Assembly: GCA_009741485.1 (NCBI GenBank)
Contig: CM019227.1
Span: 15,644,057 to 15,708,056 of the forward strand
Reading direction: 5' to 3'
Length of the DNA stretch: 64,000 nucleotides
DNA from: Malurus cyaneus samueli
Lineage: Eukaryota; Chordata; Aves; Passeriformes; Maluridae
The notes beneath the pieces were generated by a model. That model saw nothing but the letters and a program-made list of their open reading frames with translations, was not told the origin of the DNA and searched no databases. Shown piece after piece: positions 26,089 through 38,500 of the stretch (within the stretch, counting starts at the first letter, position 1; each line of letters starts with the position of its first letter). Both the position numbers and the translations under genes were made by a program.

Positions 26089-27059
26089 GGTGAGAACTGA
26101 GGGATGAATTGAGCTTGGCATTTTGATGAGCTCCCATTGCCAGCTCAAGGAATTGTCTTGGAGAGATATTGAGTAGCTATTCCCCAATTTATGGAATCCA
26201 AAAAACTAGCCTAAATTATACACAGACAGTCACAATTACTTGAAATATCACCTTTTTCTTCCACAGGGGAAATCCCACAGAGACTCAAGTAGAAAAGCCC
26301 AAAACTCGTGTTTGAGCAGTGGAACTGAGGCAGCAGAGGATTATCCAGGAGGGATACCCAGAGATTTCTACACCAGTAGCACAGAAAAAAAAGCTGGGTA
26401 ACCTAAAAATAGCCTGGAAGGATGCCACAGAAATTTTTCACCACTTTACTGCTGGTGAAAAAAAAAAAAAGAAATCTCGGGTTTTGACTGCGTGAGGAGA
26501 TATTCCAAGGCAAAAACGCTTTTTGTTCTCATCCCACTGCTCTTCCCAGGTGCCAAGGAAATTGTAAACAAGAGGGAAAATCACTCCAGTGCAAAATGTT
26601 ATTCTGGAGTAAAAGGACTTCTGGAATTCTTATTTCTCCCCCCAATCCAAATCTCATTCTTACCTGGGCCATGACCTCCAGGGAAACTATGATTGCAGCA
26701 ACGATAAATAATCAGGAATTAGTGATTAAAACACCTCCCACAAAGCTTTCATTCTGCAGGCGAAAAATGAAATGTTGAAGAATCACCACAAATTGTAATA
26801 AGCAGAGTAATTTTTAAAGTAATTCTTCCCACATCATCCCCTCACAGTGCCATCATCACCCTGAGCATGTCGATATTTGCTTTGGAGAACTGACTTTTGT
26901 CCACACCCAGCCAAAGCCTCTGTGCCCTCAGAAATGCCACCACAGTGAATTCCTCTGCCCACAGACACAGCTGCCCTGCCCTGTGCCACCTGACAACCCT
27001 ACAAGCACACCAGGATGTGGTTTTTTCCCCCATGAAGAGAAAAACCGGCAAATTGAATT

Positions 27060-27420
27060 TACTCCGCTAACAGGGGCAAATAAAATTTATTTAGAGAAAA
27101 AAAAACGCTTAGTGAGATGATCTAATTAAAATGATTCAGCCTTGCTTTGCGCTGTCAGTGTTTTGCAGGTAGTACAGTCTCTGGTCCCTGTGAATTTATT
27201 AGTGTTGAGCTTTAACCCTACAACTGTCAGCTCTGATTGGAAAAATTACGTTCGGGGTTTTGTAGCAAGAAGTGATTAAGTGCATTTACAAAGTGAGGAC
27301 ATCCGTTCCCAAGCTGCCTAACATCAATTAAAGGAGGCCAAATTAAATCGATGTTCTAATTCCACAAAATTAATGGTAACTTTTTTTTAATAGATGTAAC
27401 AACATTTCCCTGAGGTCCTG
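27060..27420. promoter_or_regulatory. Candidate conserved noncoding stretch
   Basis: Repeat-free AT-rich sequence with isolated CpGs (TTACGTTCGGGG near 27246 and TCGATGTTC near 27347). It includes an inverted CCAAT-type word, GATTGG, near 27235 and several TTAATT/ATTAAA cores. No coding potential is visible. The regulatory reading rests on texture only. Confidence 0.15.
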
Positions 27421-30400
27421 TAATAAATTCTTATCACAGCAACTCGTGTAGAAAGTAAATGGTTACCTACCCATGAAAATGCCATGTTTAAAATCAGTTA
27501 TGGCAACGATGACAATAGGGTTCCTAATGGCTCCAGTGTTCTTCCAGGCATTTTACACTTGATTTATTAATTCAGAGTTCCTTACTTTTAAGCATGAGGA
27601 AAGAATGAAGGCAAAACCATTCTTGTTCATGATGGAAGTATTAATTTTTTTGCATTTGTTCATTTTAAATAAAGCATTCCTCTAAACTCACGGGATCAGG
27701 AGCGAATTAAGGTTACTAGTAATTACTTTTAATCGAAATGCAATCATATGTCTTCACTTTATGTCATTTTATAAAAGGCAGAAGGGATTTTTAAAATTTG
27801 TTTTGTTGTGGGTTTTTGTTTGGTTGGTTTTGGTTTGAAGTCCTGCGCAGAATCATAATTAAATGTTCATCCAGATTACAATAAATAAAGTATTTATTGA
27901 AAGTTTAACAGAAAACAGGATTAAATTAGTCTGCCTGTTTGGTTCAGCTCTCTGTTTATGTAATCCCAGGCATTAATTTGCTACCTGGCTCCTCTTCTGA
28001 AAAGCACAACCAGAATTCAATTGCCTCCTTGGGTTAAATCCATGCCAGGCAAACTAAACTAATGAACATAACTCAGTTCTTGGAACACTGGTTTTATAAA
28101 TTCAGCACACCGTTGGTAGGGATTTAAAATGCTGTTTTGTAACCCAGGTTTTGTAGAGATGCTTCAAAATTCATTAAACAGCACAGCCATTTCCTCCTAG
28201 AAAATTATTCTGGTCTCCTGACAATCGGTGGCTTTACCAACGTGTAATCATCCATGTTTATCTGTAGATGCCCTCGTGTTATTTGCCAGAATAAATCATC
28301 TGGAGCTCAAACACGGTGCTGTTTTCAATCTCATGTTTTCAGAAGTCCTGCTGAATGTGAAGAGCTGTTCAGCTGGGAGCTGCTTTGCCTCCCCAGAGAA
28401 GCTACAGCAAAAAAACCTTTGCTGAATCCAGAGCAGGAGAGAAATTCTCTTGTTACGTTTGAAGCCTAAGAATGTAAAGTCTGCATTAAAAAGCAATCGA
28501 ATTTAAAAGATGGAGCTCTTTGAGCTTCTCAAGATGGAATCTACTCTGAATTCCTTCAAATCCTGCTCAGGACAACGTTCCCTGCATCCTTTGGGAACAA
28601 AGGGCACTAAGGGAGAAGGAAATGAGATACAGCGAGGAGAGCAATTTCCAAACCAACTGCTGGGAGTTACTCTGTTACAGAAACCCTGTAAAGATGATTC
28701 TGAAGGCTTCAGCCCAGCCTCAAAGTCATAAACTCCCAACCCAACAGAGAGCATCCTTTGTGAGGAGAGCACTTCAGTCAGTTGGCAAATAATTCATCAT
28801 CTGTGAATATTTCATTATCATGTGAATAAACCACTCCCAGACTGCGAGTCATTGGAAATCCTTTATCACACCAGAAACTGAAATTATTTTTCAATGGTGA
28901 AGAATGTGGAATTGCTGGGGAAAAATCTACCTCAACAAACAACTGCACAGCCTGGGCTGCCTCTGCCCTTTCCTCAGGAGAGCTGCAGATCTCCCCAGAG
29001 CAGGAGCTGCTTCCCCACAACAGACGTGTTTTAATTATGACCTCTGAGAAAACTCAAGGAAAGGAGATATTGTGGCCAAACTTTGTCGATCCTCCTTCAT
29101 CACTGAGGAGGAGAAAGGGTCTGTTTCACCTATTTGTTCCCTTTCCCCCAAAGGAGTCTCTTCCAAGTTCTTTTTCCCACTTTTGTGAGGCCAGGCAGGG
29201 GTTTGTCCCTCTTGCTGTCCCCGAAGCAGAGACACCAGCACAGGTCCTGCTGTTCACCTTGGGATATTGGGAAAAGCAGGAGCCAGAGGCAAACATTTCT
29301 TTTAGTCTTGCCCCTGTTACAGCAACACAAATATTTCTCCAAGTAGCCACCACAGTTTTTAATCACCTCAAACCCTCCCTTGCTTTTTATAGAGGCTGCT
29401 GGCTATTAACATGAATGGGAAAGCAAAATACCTGAGTCCTTCAGTCAAAAGAATAAACCAAACACACACTGCCCCAACACCCCTTCGTTGCTGCTAAATA
29501 AACTTTTTTTTTAATGTACAATGGGAATGGGCAGCAGCACTTTTCCAAATCCTTCTAGTGAAGAGAAGTCCCAAATCAAAATGGTGTTTGGCTCACAATT
29601 GCTTTATCTGTGAATAGGCATTACCTGCACTAACATCTATTTTTTATAAAGGAATTATTTCCCCTAAAAATAAACCCATAATGCTGTACAATGTGTTTGC
29701 ATTGATGGAAACATTCCCTTGGTGCTGCCATGGAGCTCGTGGTTTGTTTGCTCCAAACTACTCACATTTCCTTCAGAAACTTTTGCCAGAATCTCTCTTT
29801 TGCCCATTCTGTGCACAATGTCAAGCAGCAGTAAAGATTTAATTAATGAGAAATTTTGTGTTTTCTGCATTTTTACACATTAATTAAAGCTGTTGAACTA
29901 AATACCTGCCACAAAAATCTCTTTTTTGACCATACACTGCAGTCCTCAGGCCAATGAGACCTTTTGTGTTTAACAGTGACCTGTAGGGACTTATCATTAA
30001 CAATTTTAACTCCTGTGTCTCTTCCTCAGTTTGTGCCACCTTGTGCCTAAATTGAGATCACATTCAGTGCTCTTAAAACCTGGCACGGGTCCATCAAGGC
30101 CCAGCTCCATTAAAGTTTATGAAGCCCTGCCAATTTCCATGGCAGAGAAGCTGCCCTGTGGTTTGTTTAAAGGTTACAAACCCTGCCTGCAAATCCTGCA
30201 ATCCCACACGGAATTCAGCTGCTCTTTAATTGATCCAGCTGCCCATGCCAGCCCAAAGGGCTGCACTTCACACCCTCAGTGACACAGAGCAAAGCCAATG
30301 TTAACCTAAGAATAAGAATACCTTTCTGTGTTCTTACAGGCACCTAGGAAAGGAATATTTATCATTATTTTACATTGTGCCTACGAAATTTCATCTTTTC

Positions 30401-31934
30401 CCCTTGCTGCTGTAAATCATTTTTGTTCAACAACAAGAGAAAACAAAACTTTTTTTTCACCAATTATAGAAATAGAATAGAGGGAAGAAATTTAGTCACT
30501 CTATTTTGCACCAAGAGAATTTCCAGTGTAGGTTTTCAATATCTAAACTGAATAACCACCTGGACTTCTGCTAACCTGATTTAGAATAATTAGTCAAAGG
30601 AAAGAGAACAGGCCCCAAAAATTTCATTAGGCCTGAGGATGGAAGAAAACTTCTGTAAGAATCAGAAAAAAAGTTCCTTTGCAATGTCTGGCTCCTTATT
30701 TTAAACTGCCAATGGTGAATATTAATACACTTTCAGCAAAAACTTCTTTTTGATGTTGTTCTGTGAGTACACTTCCTTTGTTAGCGATGTGCTTCACAAA
30801 CACAACAATTGTTGCCCATGATTTTCCCCGGCACACGGCCAAGGAATACATCCAATTTTAATGGGAAGAGCATGCAAAGGCCTCCTGAATGTTAGTCCTT
30901 GCAGAAGGAAGAGATTTATCTTCAAACAAAGATCTACTTAAATATGTTTGTGACAGCTGAGGAATTTATCTCCAATTCTTTCTGCCCGTGGTGTGCCACG
31001 TTGCTATTTTCCCCACAGCAGCATGCGCGCAGCAAACTAAGATGTCATATACATAATACAGAGATAAAAAATGACCCTATTTCCATGTCCATGTGATAAA
31101 TGGAATGAAAGTTCAGTGAACACATATTTGCACATTAATTGAACTGCATGATTCTGTCCTGTTCAATCAAGTCACTGCTCTGTGTACCACAGGAAATTTT
31201 TCCCCAAGAACCATTAAACCAACTTTATCGCTTAAACACATACACATTCTCACCTATTTATCTTCCTGCCTTGCCAAGACAGAGGAAAAAAGTTACCTCT
31301 GCGTATTCACATGATTGAAAACACATACACAGGAATTTATATATTGCTGCATCACATCACTGTAATGAGAGCCTGAACTAAGTGTTGCTGCTCCCTGTAA
31401 TAATCAGAGAACAAAGGTATTTGATCAACTTTCCCAAGTATAAATATTAAGGAGACATGTGGGCTTCGAGCATATTAAGTTTTCCCTCAGAAATCAAGTT
31501 TCCTTTGGCTGATTCAATCATGAAGATCAATATGGCCCATCTAGAGCTGTGACAGTGTGATACTCTTGAAACCCACAAGTGAGGACTGAGGAAAGTGTGA
31601 TTAATCCAGCACCCATAAAACCTCCATCAAAACACGTCCAGATCCTCCTGCAGGCAGTGGAAACTCACAGCATTCAGCACGAGGACGGGGAGGTAAAGCA
31701 AGAAACAGAATCAATAAACAAAGTGCACTTCCAAGTCAATACCAGCCCTTTAGTGAGACAAATTTCTATTCCCTTCTGTCGCCATCAGATTACTGATGCA
31801 CTTCACTGAAACACATTCTGGGAACGTATATCCATAAAAATGGGTGTGTTTATACAGACACAGACAGAAAAGGCATCAGGATGGTTCGCAGTTGTCATCA
31901 TTAATCTAATTTTGGTCTGAAGCCTCTTTGGAGT

Positions 31935-31958
31935 CCTGCCCAAATAGATTTGGGCAGG
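31935..31958. repeat. 24-bp near-perfect palindrome
   Basis: CCTGCCCAAAT (31935-31945) and its exact reverse complement ATTTGGGCAGG (31948-31958) are separated by only two bases, AG. The arms are mixed-composition rather than AT-only, so a perfect 11-bp match is unlikely to be trivial. It could be a dimeric protein-binding site, the tip of a hairpin, or a remnant of a mobile-element terminus. The surrounding sequence gives no further clue. Confidence 0.85.
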
Positions 31959-34900
31959 GGGGGTGCTGTTGGCAATGCAATCTTGAGATCCTTGGGGGAA
32001 TTGCAGCTCCAGGCTCAATGGGAGTCCAAACAGCCCCATCAGAGCTGGGCAGCTCTGGGTGCAACATTTTCCCTCCAAGAGCTCGCTCTCCAAAGTCCCA
32101 CCCTGTCCCAAAACAGCTGTGGAGTCCTGGCCAAAGGAATGAGCAGAATTTGAGAGAGAAAAGGACAAAAGAGAAGCCAAAGGAGGCTTCACAAAGCAGA
32201 CCTCAAAAGAAAGATAGGGGCTCAAAAAAAAACCAAAACCCCAACCCCAAATCAAGCAATCAAAACTCAGTTAATAGAGACTTTGCTCAGGAAGGTTCTG
32301 TGAATTTGGATGAAGTAAATTGAGGCAACTGAATTAGTCCATTGACCATTTTTACCCACATATTAAAAAAAAAAGTCCAAAGTATAAAGCCTGTGTAGGG
32401 AACAGAGTCTCAGCCATCAGAGGCACACATAAAAATCTTCATATTTCACTCAACGAATATTGTGACCTTGCCATGCAATCCCTCTCCTAAAGCACTGTGA
32501 CACACCGGGGTGCCCTTCAGAGTGTGCTGGGACAGCTGAAAAAGCACATTTTGAAGAGCTTGTGAGGTCCAAGCCTTTGTCACTTGAACTGAGCAAAGAT
32601 AATTTATGTGGTCCAAGTCCTTGCCAAAGTGGATGACAGTCAAAGCCTAACACTTATTTAAAGAAATCCAGAATGAAGGCTCAATTTCCAATCATAGATG
32701 TTTTATAAATGCTCTATTTAATAATATATAATCAGCAAATTAGACAACTGGTTGCGTCTAAACTGATATATTGCACGATTCAATCTCTCGGGGGGTTTCT
32801 GAAAGTTTGTAATTTCCATTCATTATCTTTGTTGAGCTACTTGCTTTTCAGCAGTAGAAGCTTCTGCTTCCTTGAGTAAAGTAGTCCCCAAACCATAAAT
32901 TATATCCTACAGTTTTGACATCATTTATTTTCATACCATTATACATGCCAACCTTTTGACTACTCAAGATCAAAAGAGTTGCTCTCCAGGCTCATATTTC
33001 ACTACAGCTCTCATATTTTATGCAGCAAATTAGGTTTTACAGTAGCAGCTACGGCGAGACTGTCTCTCACACTGCACTGCTTAAAATTACTGCTCAGGAT
33101 TTCAGGCTGGAGGAGCACAATCCTAGAAATTCGTGCTCAAGTTAAAAATGGATGAAAACTCTGTATAATTCCTCTCCATCCATTTTGTACAGGGTTTATT
33201 CATGTATACACAGCTAATGTGGTTAAAACTCAAAACTGTAAAAGGAAGTTGGGATTTTGCTTTTGGTTATAAAAGTTGGAGGGGAATCCATCAGTCCTGG
33301 CAAAGGCAGGGGTGGGATGAGCTCAGAGGGGGCTGCACCCCAATCCTGTCCCAGGGTCACCCACAGGCACCAATTCCCTTCCTGCCACATTTGGAATGCC
33401 CACATTCACCTGTCAGGATAATTGCCACGGCTGGGAGCTGTGAAAATCCAGACTTTATTGGCAGTTTGAGACACAGAGGGTGCTCAGCAGGATTTATGTG
33501 TGACACCTTCCACTGGGAATTCAGACCCTTACTCACCTGGCACGACTGAAAATACTTTTTGGTGGAAATTACTTAAGGCACGACATCAAAATCCCAACTT
33601 CTGCATAGCCACAACTGCTCAGTTCTAAAAGCTTGGAAAGTAAAAATCATTTTAACATAAAATTCTTAATTTTACTCTTGAAATTATGAATATTTGTAGT
33701 TATGTAATACAGAATTATCTTGTTGCAATTATCTTTTTAAGAACAAATACTGGTACCTATTTATACACAATTTGTGGCATCTTGATTTAACCAAATCTAA
33801 AGTGATTTCAACAGATCAAGCAAAAATTACAATCTGACTGCAATATTTGTCCTCTTGATAAATTCTAAAGTCCAGCTACAAACTACAGAGATTTAAAAAC
33901 CCTTAAAATAATCAAAATTATCACTACAAGTAAAGCTTTATGCTCTACTCCTATCGATACGCAGTTTTCTCAAAATGCAAATATTTTCTTGCTGCAAATA
34001 CATTAAAGATAGGAACATTAAAAAAAAAATACTAACAGCAAATTCTTTATTAGTCATCATGACTGATCACTCCATGCCTCATTCCACTTGCAGGGAAGGG
34101 AGAATTCAGGGCTGGGGAGGATTAACAATGCACACTTTCCATCAAATTCTGTGGCTGATGCAGAGTGTTGATGCATCAGAACAGGGAGAAGCTGCAATCC
34201 ACTCAGCTCATCCTGAAAAACAACCTGAAAATAGAAATGGAAATGTGTCCTGTCCTGAGCAGGCACAGCCCCTGCAGGCCCCTGGAATGTTAAATGTGTT
34301 TGGGAGGGCAGGGATGGAGGGAGGCTGAATTTTTAACATTTTTGTCTGAGTGTGGTTTTCATGCAGCCCCTGCGATCCACCCTGACTCCTCCAATGGAGC
34401 ATTCCCATTTTCCAGATAAAGTTCCCAGTGATATCACAGTTTTCCCATAGAAATCCATCAGACAGCCTGCAGGATTTACAAATCCCTCATGCACCAGCAG
34501 AAAGTCCACCAGGAACATGCTGCAAACTATCAAACCATCCAACAATTCACACCAGGACAATATTGGTAAAGGCGTATTTCCTGGGCAAGCTGTGATATCT
34601 ATTTACACACACATTGTACTGACTCCTTTTCCAAAATAATGTGGAAATTTGGCATTAGGAGCAGGAAATAGAAGCAGGTATGGTCCTGCTGGCAGTGAGA
34701 GCCCCGTTCTGCTGCTGTCTCACCACCAGGATTCCTTCATTTCTCTCAAGCTGTGTTTTGTGCAATCTGTAATCTGTGTCAGACTGGACAGAGCGTGCAC
34801 CACACGCTGGGACTGCCCTGGGAGCCCCAGGAATTAATGCAGGGCAAACAGACAGGATCAGCCAGGAGAACACCCCGTGTGGCTTTCAGAGCATCTCTGC

Positions 34901-34984
34901 CATGGGCACCTCGCACATGCATCGCTTGTGCCAACATCTTTCCTGCCAGCATGTTACACATGAGACTCATGAAACATTTTATAC

Positions 34985-35590
34985 ACAAACAAACAACAAA
35001 ATACCAACTAACTAAACAAACAAAACTCCACAAACAAAAAAACAAAAAAAAAAAAAAAAAAAAACAAAAAAAAACCAAACCAAAACCAAAAACCAAAACC
35101 AGAAATGAAACCAGAACAAAACCAAAACCGGAACCGATCCAAAACCAAAACCGAAAACAAAAACGGAACCAGAGCCTAAACCGAAACTGAAAACAAAACC
35201 GAAAACAGAAACATAAAACAAAAAGCAAAGCAAACGAAAAACACGAGCTCTATTACCCAAAAGTGCTTATACACGCTCGACAACCCGCCATATCTAACAA
35301 CGCTAAGAAATACAAAACAGACAAACCAAGCGAACAATAACACACGCCATCACCAACAAAAACGAGAGTAGCCAGCAAACACGCACCTCCAACCCAAAAA
35401 ACCAAAACGCACACGAAACAACAATAGAATTCTCCACCACAAAAACCTAAATGACACACAATAAAGACAACAGCCATCAAAACCATTCACCTCCGAAAGA
35501 GCCCACAACCAAAAAGACAAAAGAACAACAATATGCAGAAACCAAAACAAGAAAAAAAGAAGCGCACACTACCCACAAAAAAAAAATCAG
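34985..35590 (+). repeat. A/C-only low-complexity tract
   Basis: For about 600 bp the plus strand is roughly four-fifths or more A and C, with few G or T. It starts as CAAA/AACAAA steps, passes through an A21 run (35044-35064), then ACCAAAA-like steps to about 35200. Finally it becomes non-periodic A/C-rich sequence up to about 35585. Both edges are abrupt against ordinary sequence. It creates false lysine/glutamine-rich frames on plus and phenylalanine-rich frames on minus. It may be a decayed (CAAAA)n-type repeat, but the loss of periodicity after a homopolymer also fits degraded base calling in the assembly. Confidence 0.85.
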
Positions 35591-38500
35591 TGAAAATTGT
35601 CTGTCCTGTCAGAAAGTTCTTCTTCTCTCTCCAAGCCCAGAGGGATGAAGGGAATGCACGTCCTGGCCTTTCTGAACAGCGCTGCTCCCTGGCCTGACCT
35701 GTTCCTTCCATGCCAGGGAACTGGGGGAATTAACAGGGGCATCTCCTGATAATCAAGGACCTGATGGATGACTGTGTAAATCAGGCACACTTTTGTTATC
35801 ATCAGAGTCACATCCTGCTTATTATTTGGAGGTTTCCTGTAAACTCAGATTTAATAAGCTCCTTGGGCTTTGAGCTGGTTTTGATTCTGTTTTATTGAGA
35901 CATATTGGCACCCTTTCGTTGATGAGAGTGAAAAATAGGCTGCCTTGACTTTCCTGCCATAAAAGCAGGCAGAGAGCGAGCACACAGCTCTGCTGAACTC
36001 GTGTTCCAATCAGGCATGACCTCTCCCTTCTCACAAGGAAGCCTTGAACTCCGCTGCATCATTTATTCAAATATTGCCGAGGAAAACAGGGATTGCAAGA
36101 AGCTTTCTGTGTTCTATTTTGGTAATGCCATTTGTTCAGAAAGAGGAAAAGAAATTATGCCTTCCCTAACACAAAGATCACTCATACTCACTGCTAATTA
36201 GAAAGGAGAATGCTCTGGAAAGTCACATCGTTTGCTGAGCAATGAGACACCTTTTCATGGGGAAAAATGTACGTACAAAGAGCAATAAAAAGACCAGCTG
36301 CCATATACCTGCAATAGATAAAGATAAATTTTTGAGTTTTCAGAACTGAAAAATAATCCCTCCACCTGTTGTTCCAGGGAATTACTTACGAAAATTATTT
36401 TATTGCGCATGTTGTGGTAATTGCTACAGCTGTAACTATATTTGAGACTGATCTCAGGCCCATTTTGTAGTGAGATTATCAGGGCCTGTTATGGGTTTGA
36501 ACAAAAACTGGGGTAAATTGTGATAAAAACCTTTGTGTTTGGCTACCCATGCATAAGTTATTCCTTTTTAAGATGCCCCTAACTCGCATATTGACAAGAC
36601 TGTGGCCCTTACAGACACAGCGTGGGCAGATTTGGCAATTATTTTAGGAAGGTTTCTCTGCCTACAGCTTTGACTCCGTCACCATTTGCTGCCCCTCTGT
36701 GTCAAGAGATGGAAGGAAGGTCTGGGATCACCCAAAGCTTCCTGGAGATGTTCCTGTCTCTGCAGTGCTGTGTGGCAACCAGCACTCAGGAAAAACCCCA
36801 GCTGCTTTGTGTCTTCCTAAAACATTCCACAGCAGCACAAATATGCTCAGTTTTCATCCAGGCTTCATGCAAAATTTAGTGGGGGAACACAGCAGTGTCA
36901 CCTACGAACAAAGGGAAAGGAATAAACAAATTCCAAGAATGCTGGGATCAACAGTTCAAGAACAGCAAAGCAGAGGTTCTAACAAAAGATTTTAGAAAAC
37001 AAACAGAATTGCTTTTTTATTCAAAAGCAGAACAGAGGTCTTCCACACAAGAACTACAGCAGCAAAAACTAAAGGAGCTCTAATGAGACAAGACATGACA
37101 AAAAGAGAAGCCAGAACAAAGGGGTTTGGGGTTGTGTCTTTCTCAGAACTATTTGTGACAACCCAAAAGTAAAGCAAAATATAATAAAATCAAATCAGGA
37201 AAAACACTGCTCAAACCTGGGAAATATCCTATATCTTGTCAACCCCACAGTTACTTAAGGCCTCAAAAATACACCAGAACTTCACTGCTTCACTATGCCT
37301 GTGTGGGTCTCAGGAAAAAATTTGAGGAAATCTGACATTGTGTCATTTTCCCCTCAAGGAGTAAATTCACTCTAATTAAAACAACCAGCAACCACTTCTG
37401 CATGCTCATAACCTTTTTATTTGCTATTTTTGCCAGTTACTCCACAGAATTCAGTCAATTTCCAAACAACTTAAGTGCCCTGAAACAGGAAAGTAATTAT
37501 CCTTTCCCTTCAGCTGGGATTTGCCCTGTATTGGGGAATTTTGGCAATCTTTCATGAGTATTTGCATGAATGGGAGGCACAGCACCCAACCACAACCTCC
37601 CACACACCCACCAAGTCAGCAATTCTCAGGCTGGAGCACAGAGATCAGCTGGGGAGATCTTAAAGAACAGCCAAATGTGTTAAATCAAGGTTTTCAAAGG
37701 ATTAAAGCACCAGAAAACAAAGCAGCTCAACTGACTGACTCAGGAACTTAAAATATTCCTAGGATTTCACACACACAAGAGAAAAAAAGGTACACGGGAG
37801 CATTTTACAAATAAATAAGAAAACAGACTACATATAAGGCAGCAAAGTCAATAATGATTCCTGCAGTGTGACACATCTCAGGCCCCAATCCCATAACAAA
37901 ACAAGAAACTGAAAATGACTGTTTGTTAGTGGGCTCTTGATATAACAGCATCAAACATTTGAACAGTGCAACAGCGAAAAAACCAGACACAAATCCAACT
38001 CCCGACACTCCCTGAGACAAGCCAAGTGTGCAATTGAATCAGACCAGCCAAATTGAACACTAATATTACAGCCCTAATCTAAATAAAAATGAATGATCTC
38101 ATTCTTCTGCAGCATGCAAGCGAACTCGTGTTCTTGTTCTTTGAAGTAACCAGCACAGTTTATCTGTTCTCTTTAATAATGCAATTTAATTTACCAAAGG
38201 TTCATATTAAAAATTTATCTGACTGCAGCAGTCAGAGTCACCTAGAAGGTTTGTCACAGTTAAACATTCGCTTTGGAGAGCAGCACCAATTCCCCAGCGC
38301 GAGGCCAAGGAGGGTTTCACAGAGGAGCTTCCAACTGACATCACATTGAAATGAGTCAGGAGCTGGGCACCGAATTAAAATATCTGTCAGTTATGAAAAG
38401 AGCGGTGACTTGCTCAGCAGCAACGTTCAGAACAGGAAAATGCAGCAGAACACGCTGGTGGTAACAAAGGATCGCCGCTTTGGCTTCAGCAAGGGGTTGT

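Larger units (their letters stand above)
23586..34984. other. Long noncoding stretch, no gene seen
   Basis: More than 11 kb without a supported gene. Open frames are all below 152 codons, overlap antisense frames (for example around 23656-24304 and 29034-29414) and lack domains. Separately listed are regulatory-like stretches at 24305-24610 and 27060-27420, the T18 run at 26071-26088 and the palindrome at 31935-31958. The part 29880-31500 is plain AT-rich sequence. I see no RNA gene. Confidence 0.65.

Noticed and set aside
31803..32330. Possible LTR or gene around the palindrome (150-codon minus frame)
   Set aside because: No TG...CA ends, polyadenylation pattern or domain could be identified, and no second copy is in the window.
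34753..35260. Lysine/glutamine/asparagine-rich plus frame and phenylalanine-rich minus frame
   Set aside because: They are direct translations of the A/C-only tract. The membrane-like look of the minus frame is only TTT/TTC codons.
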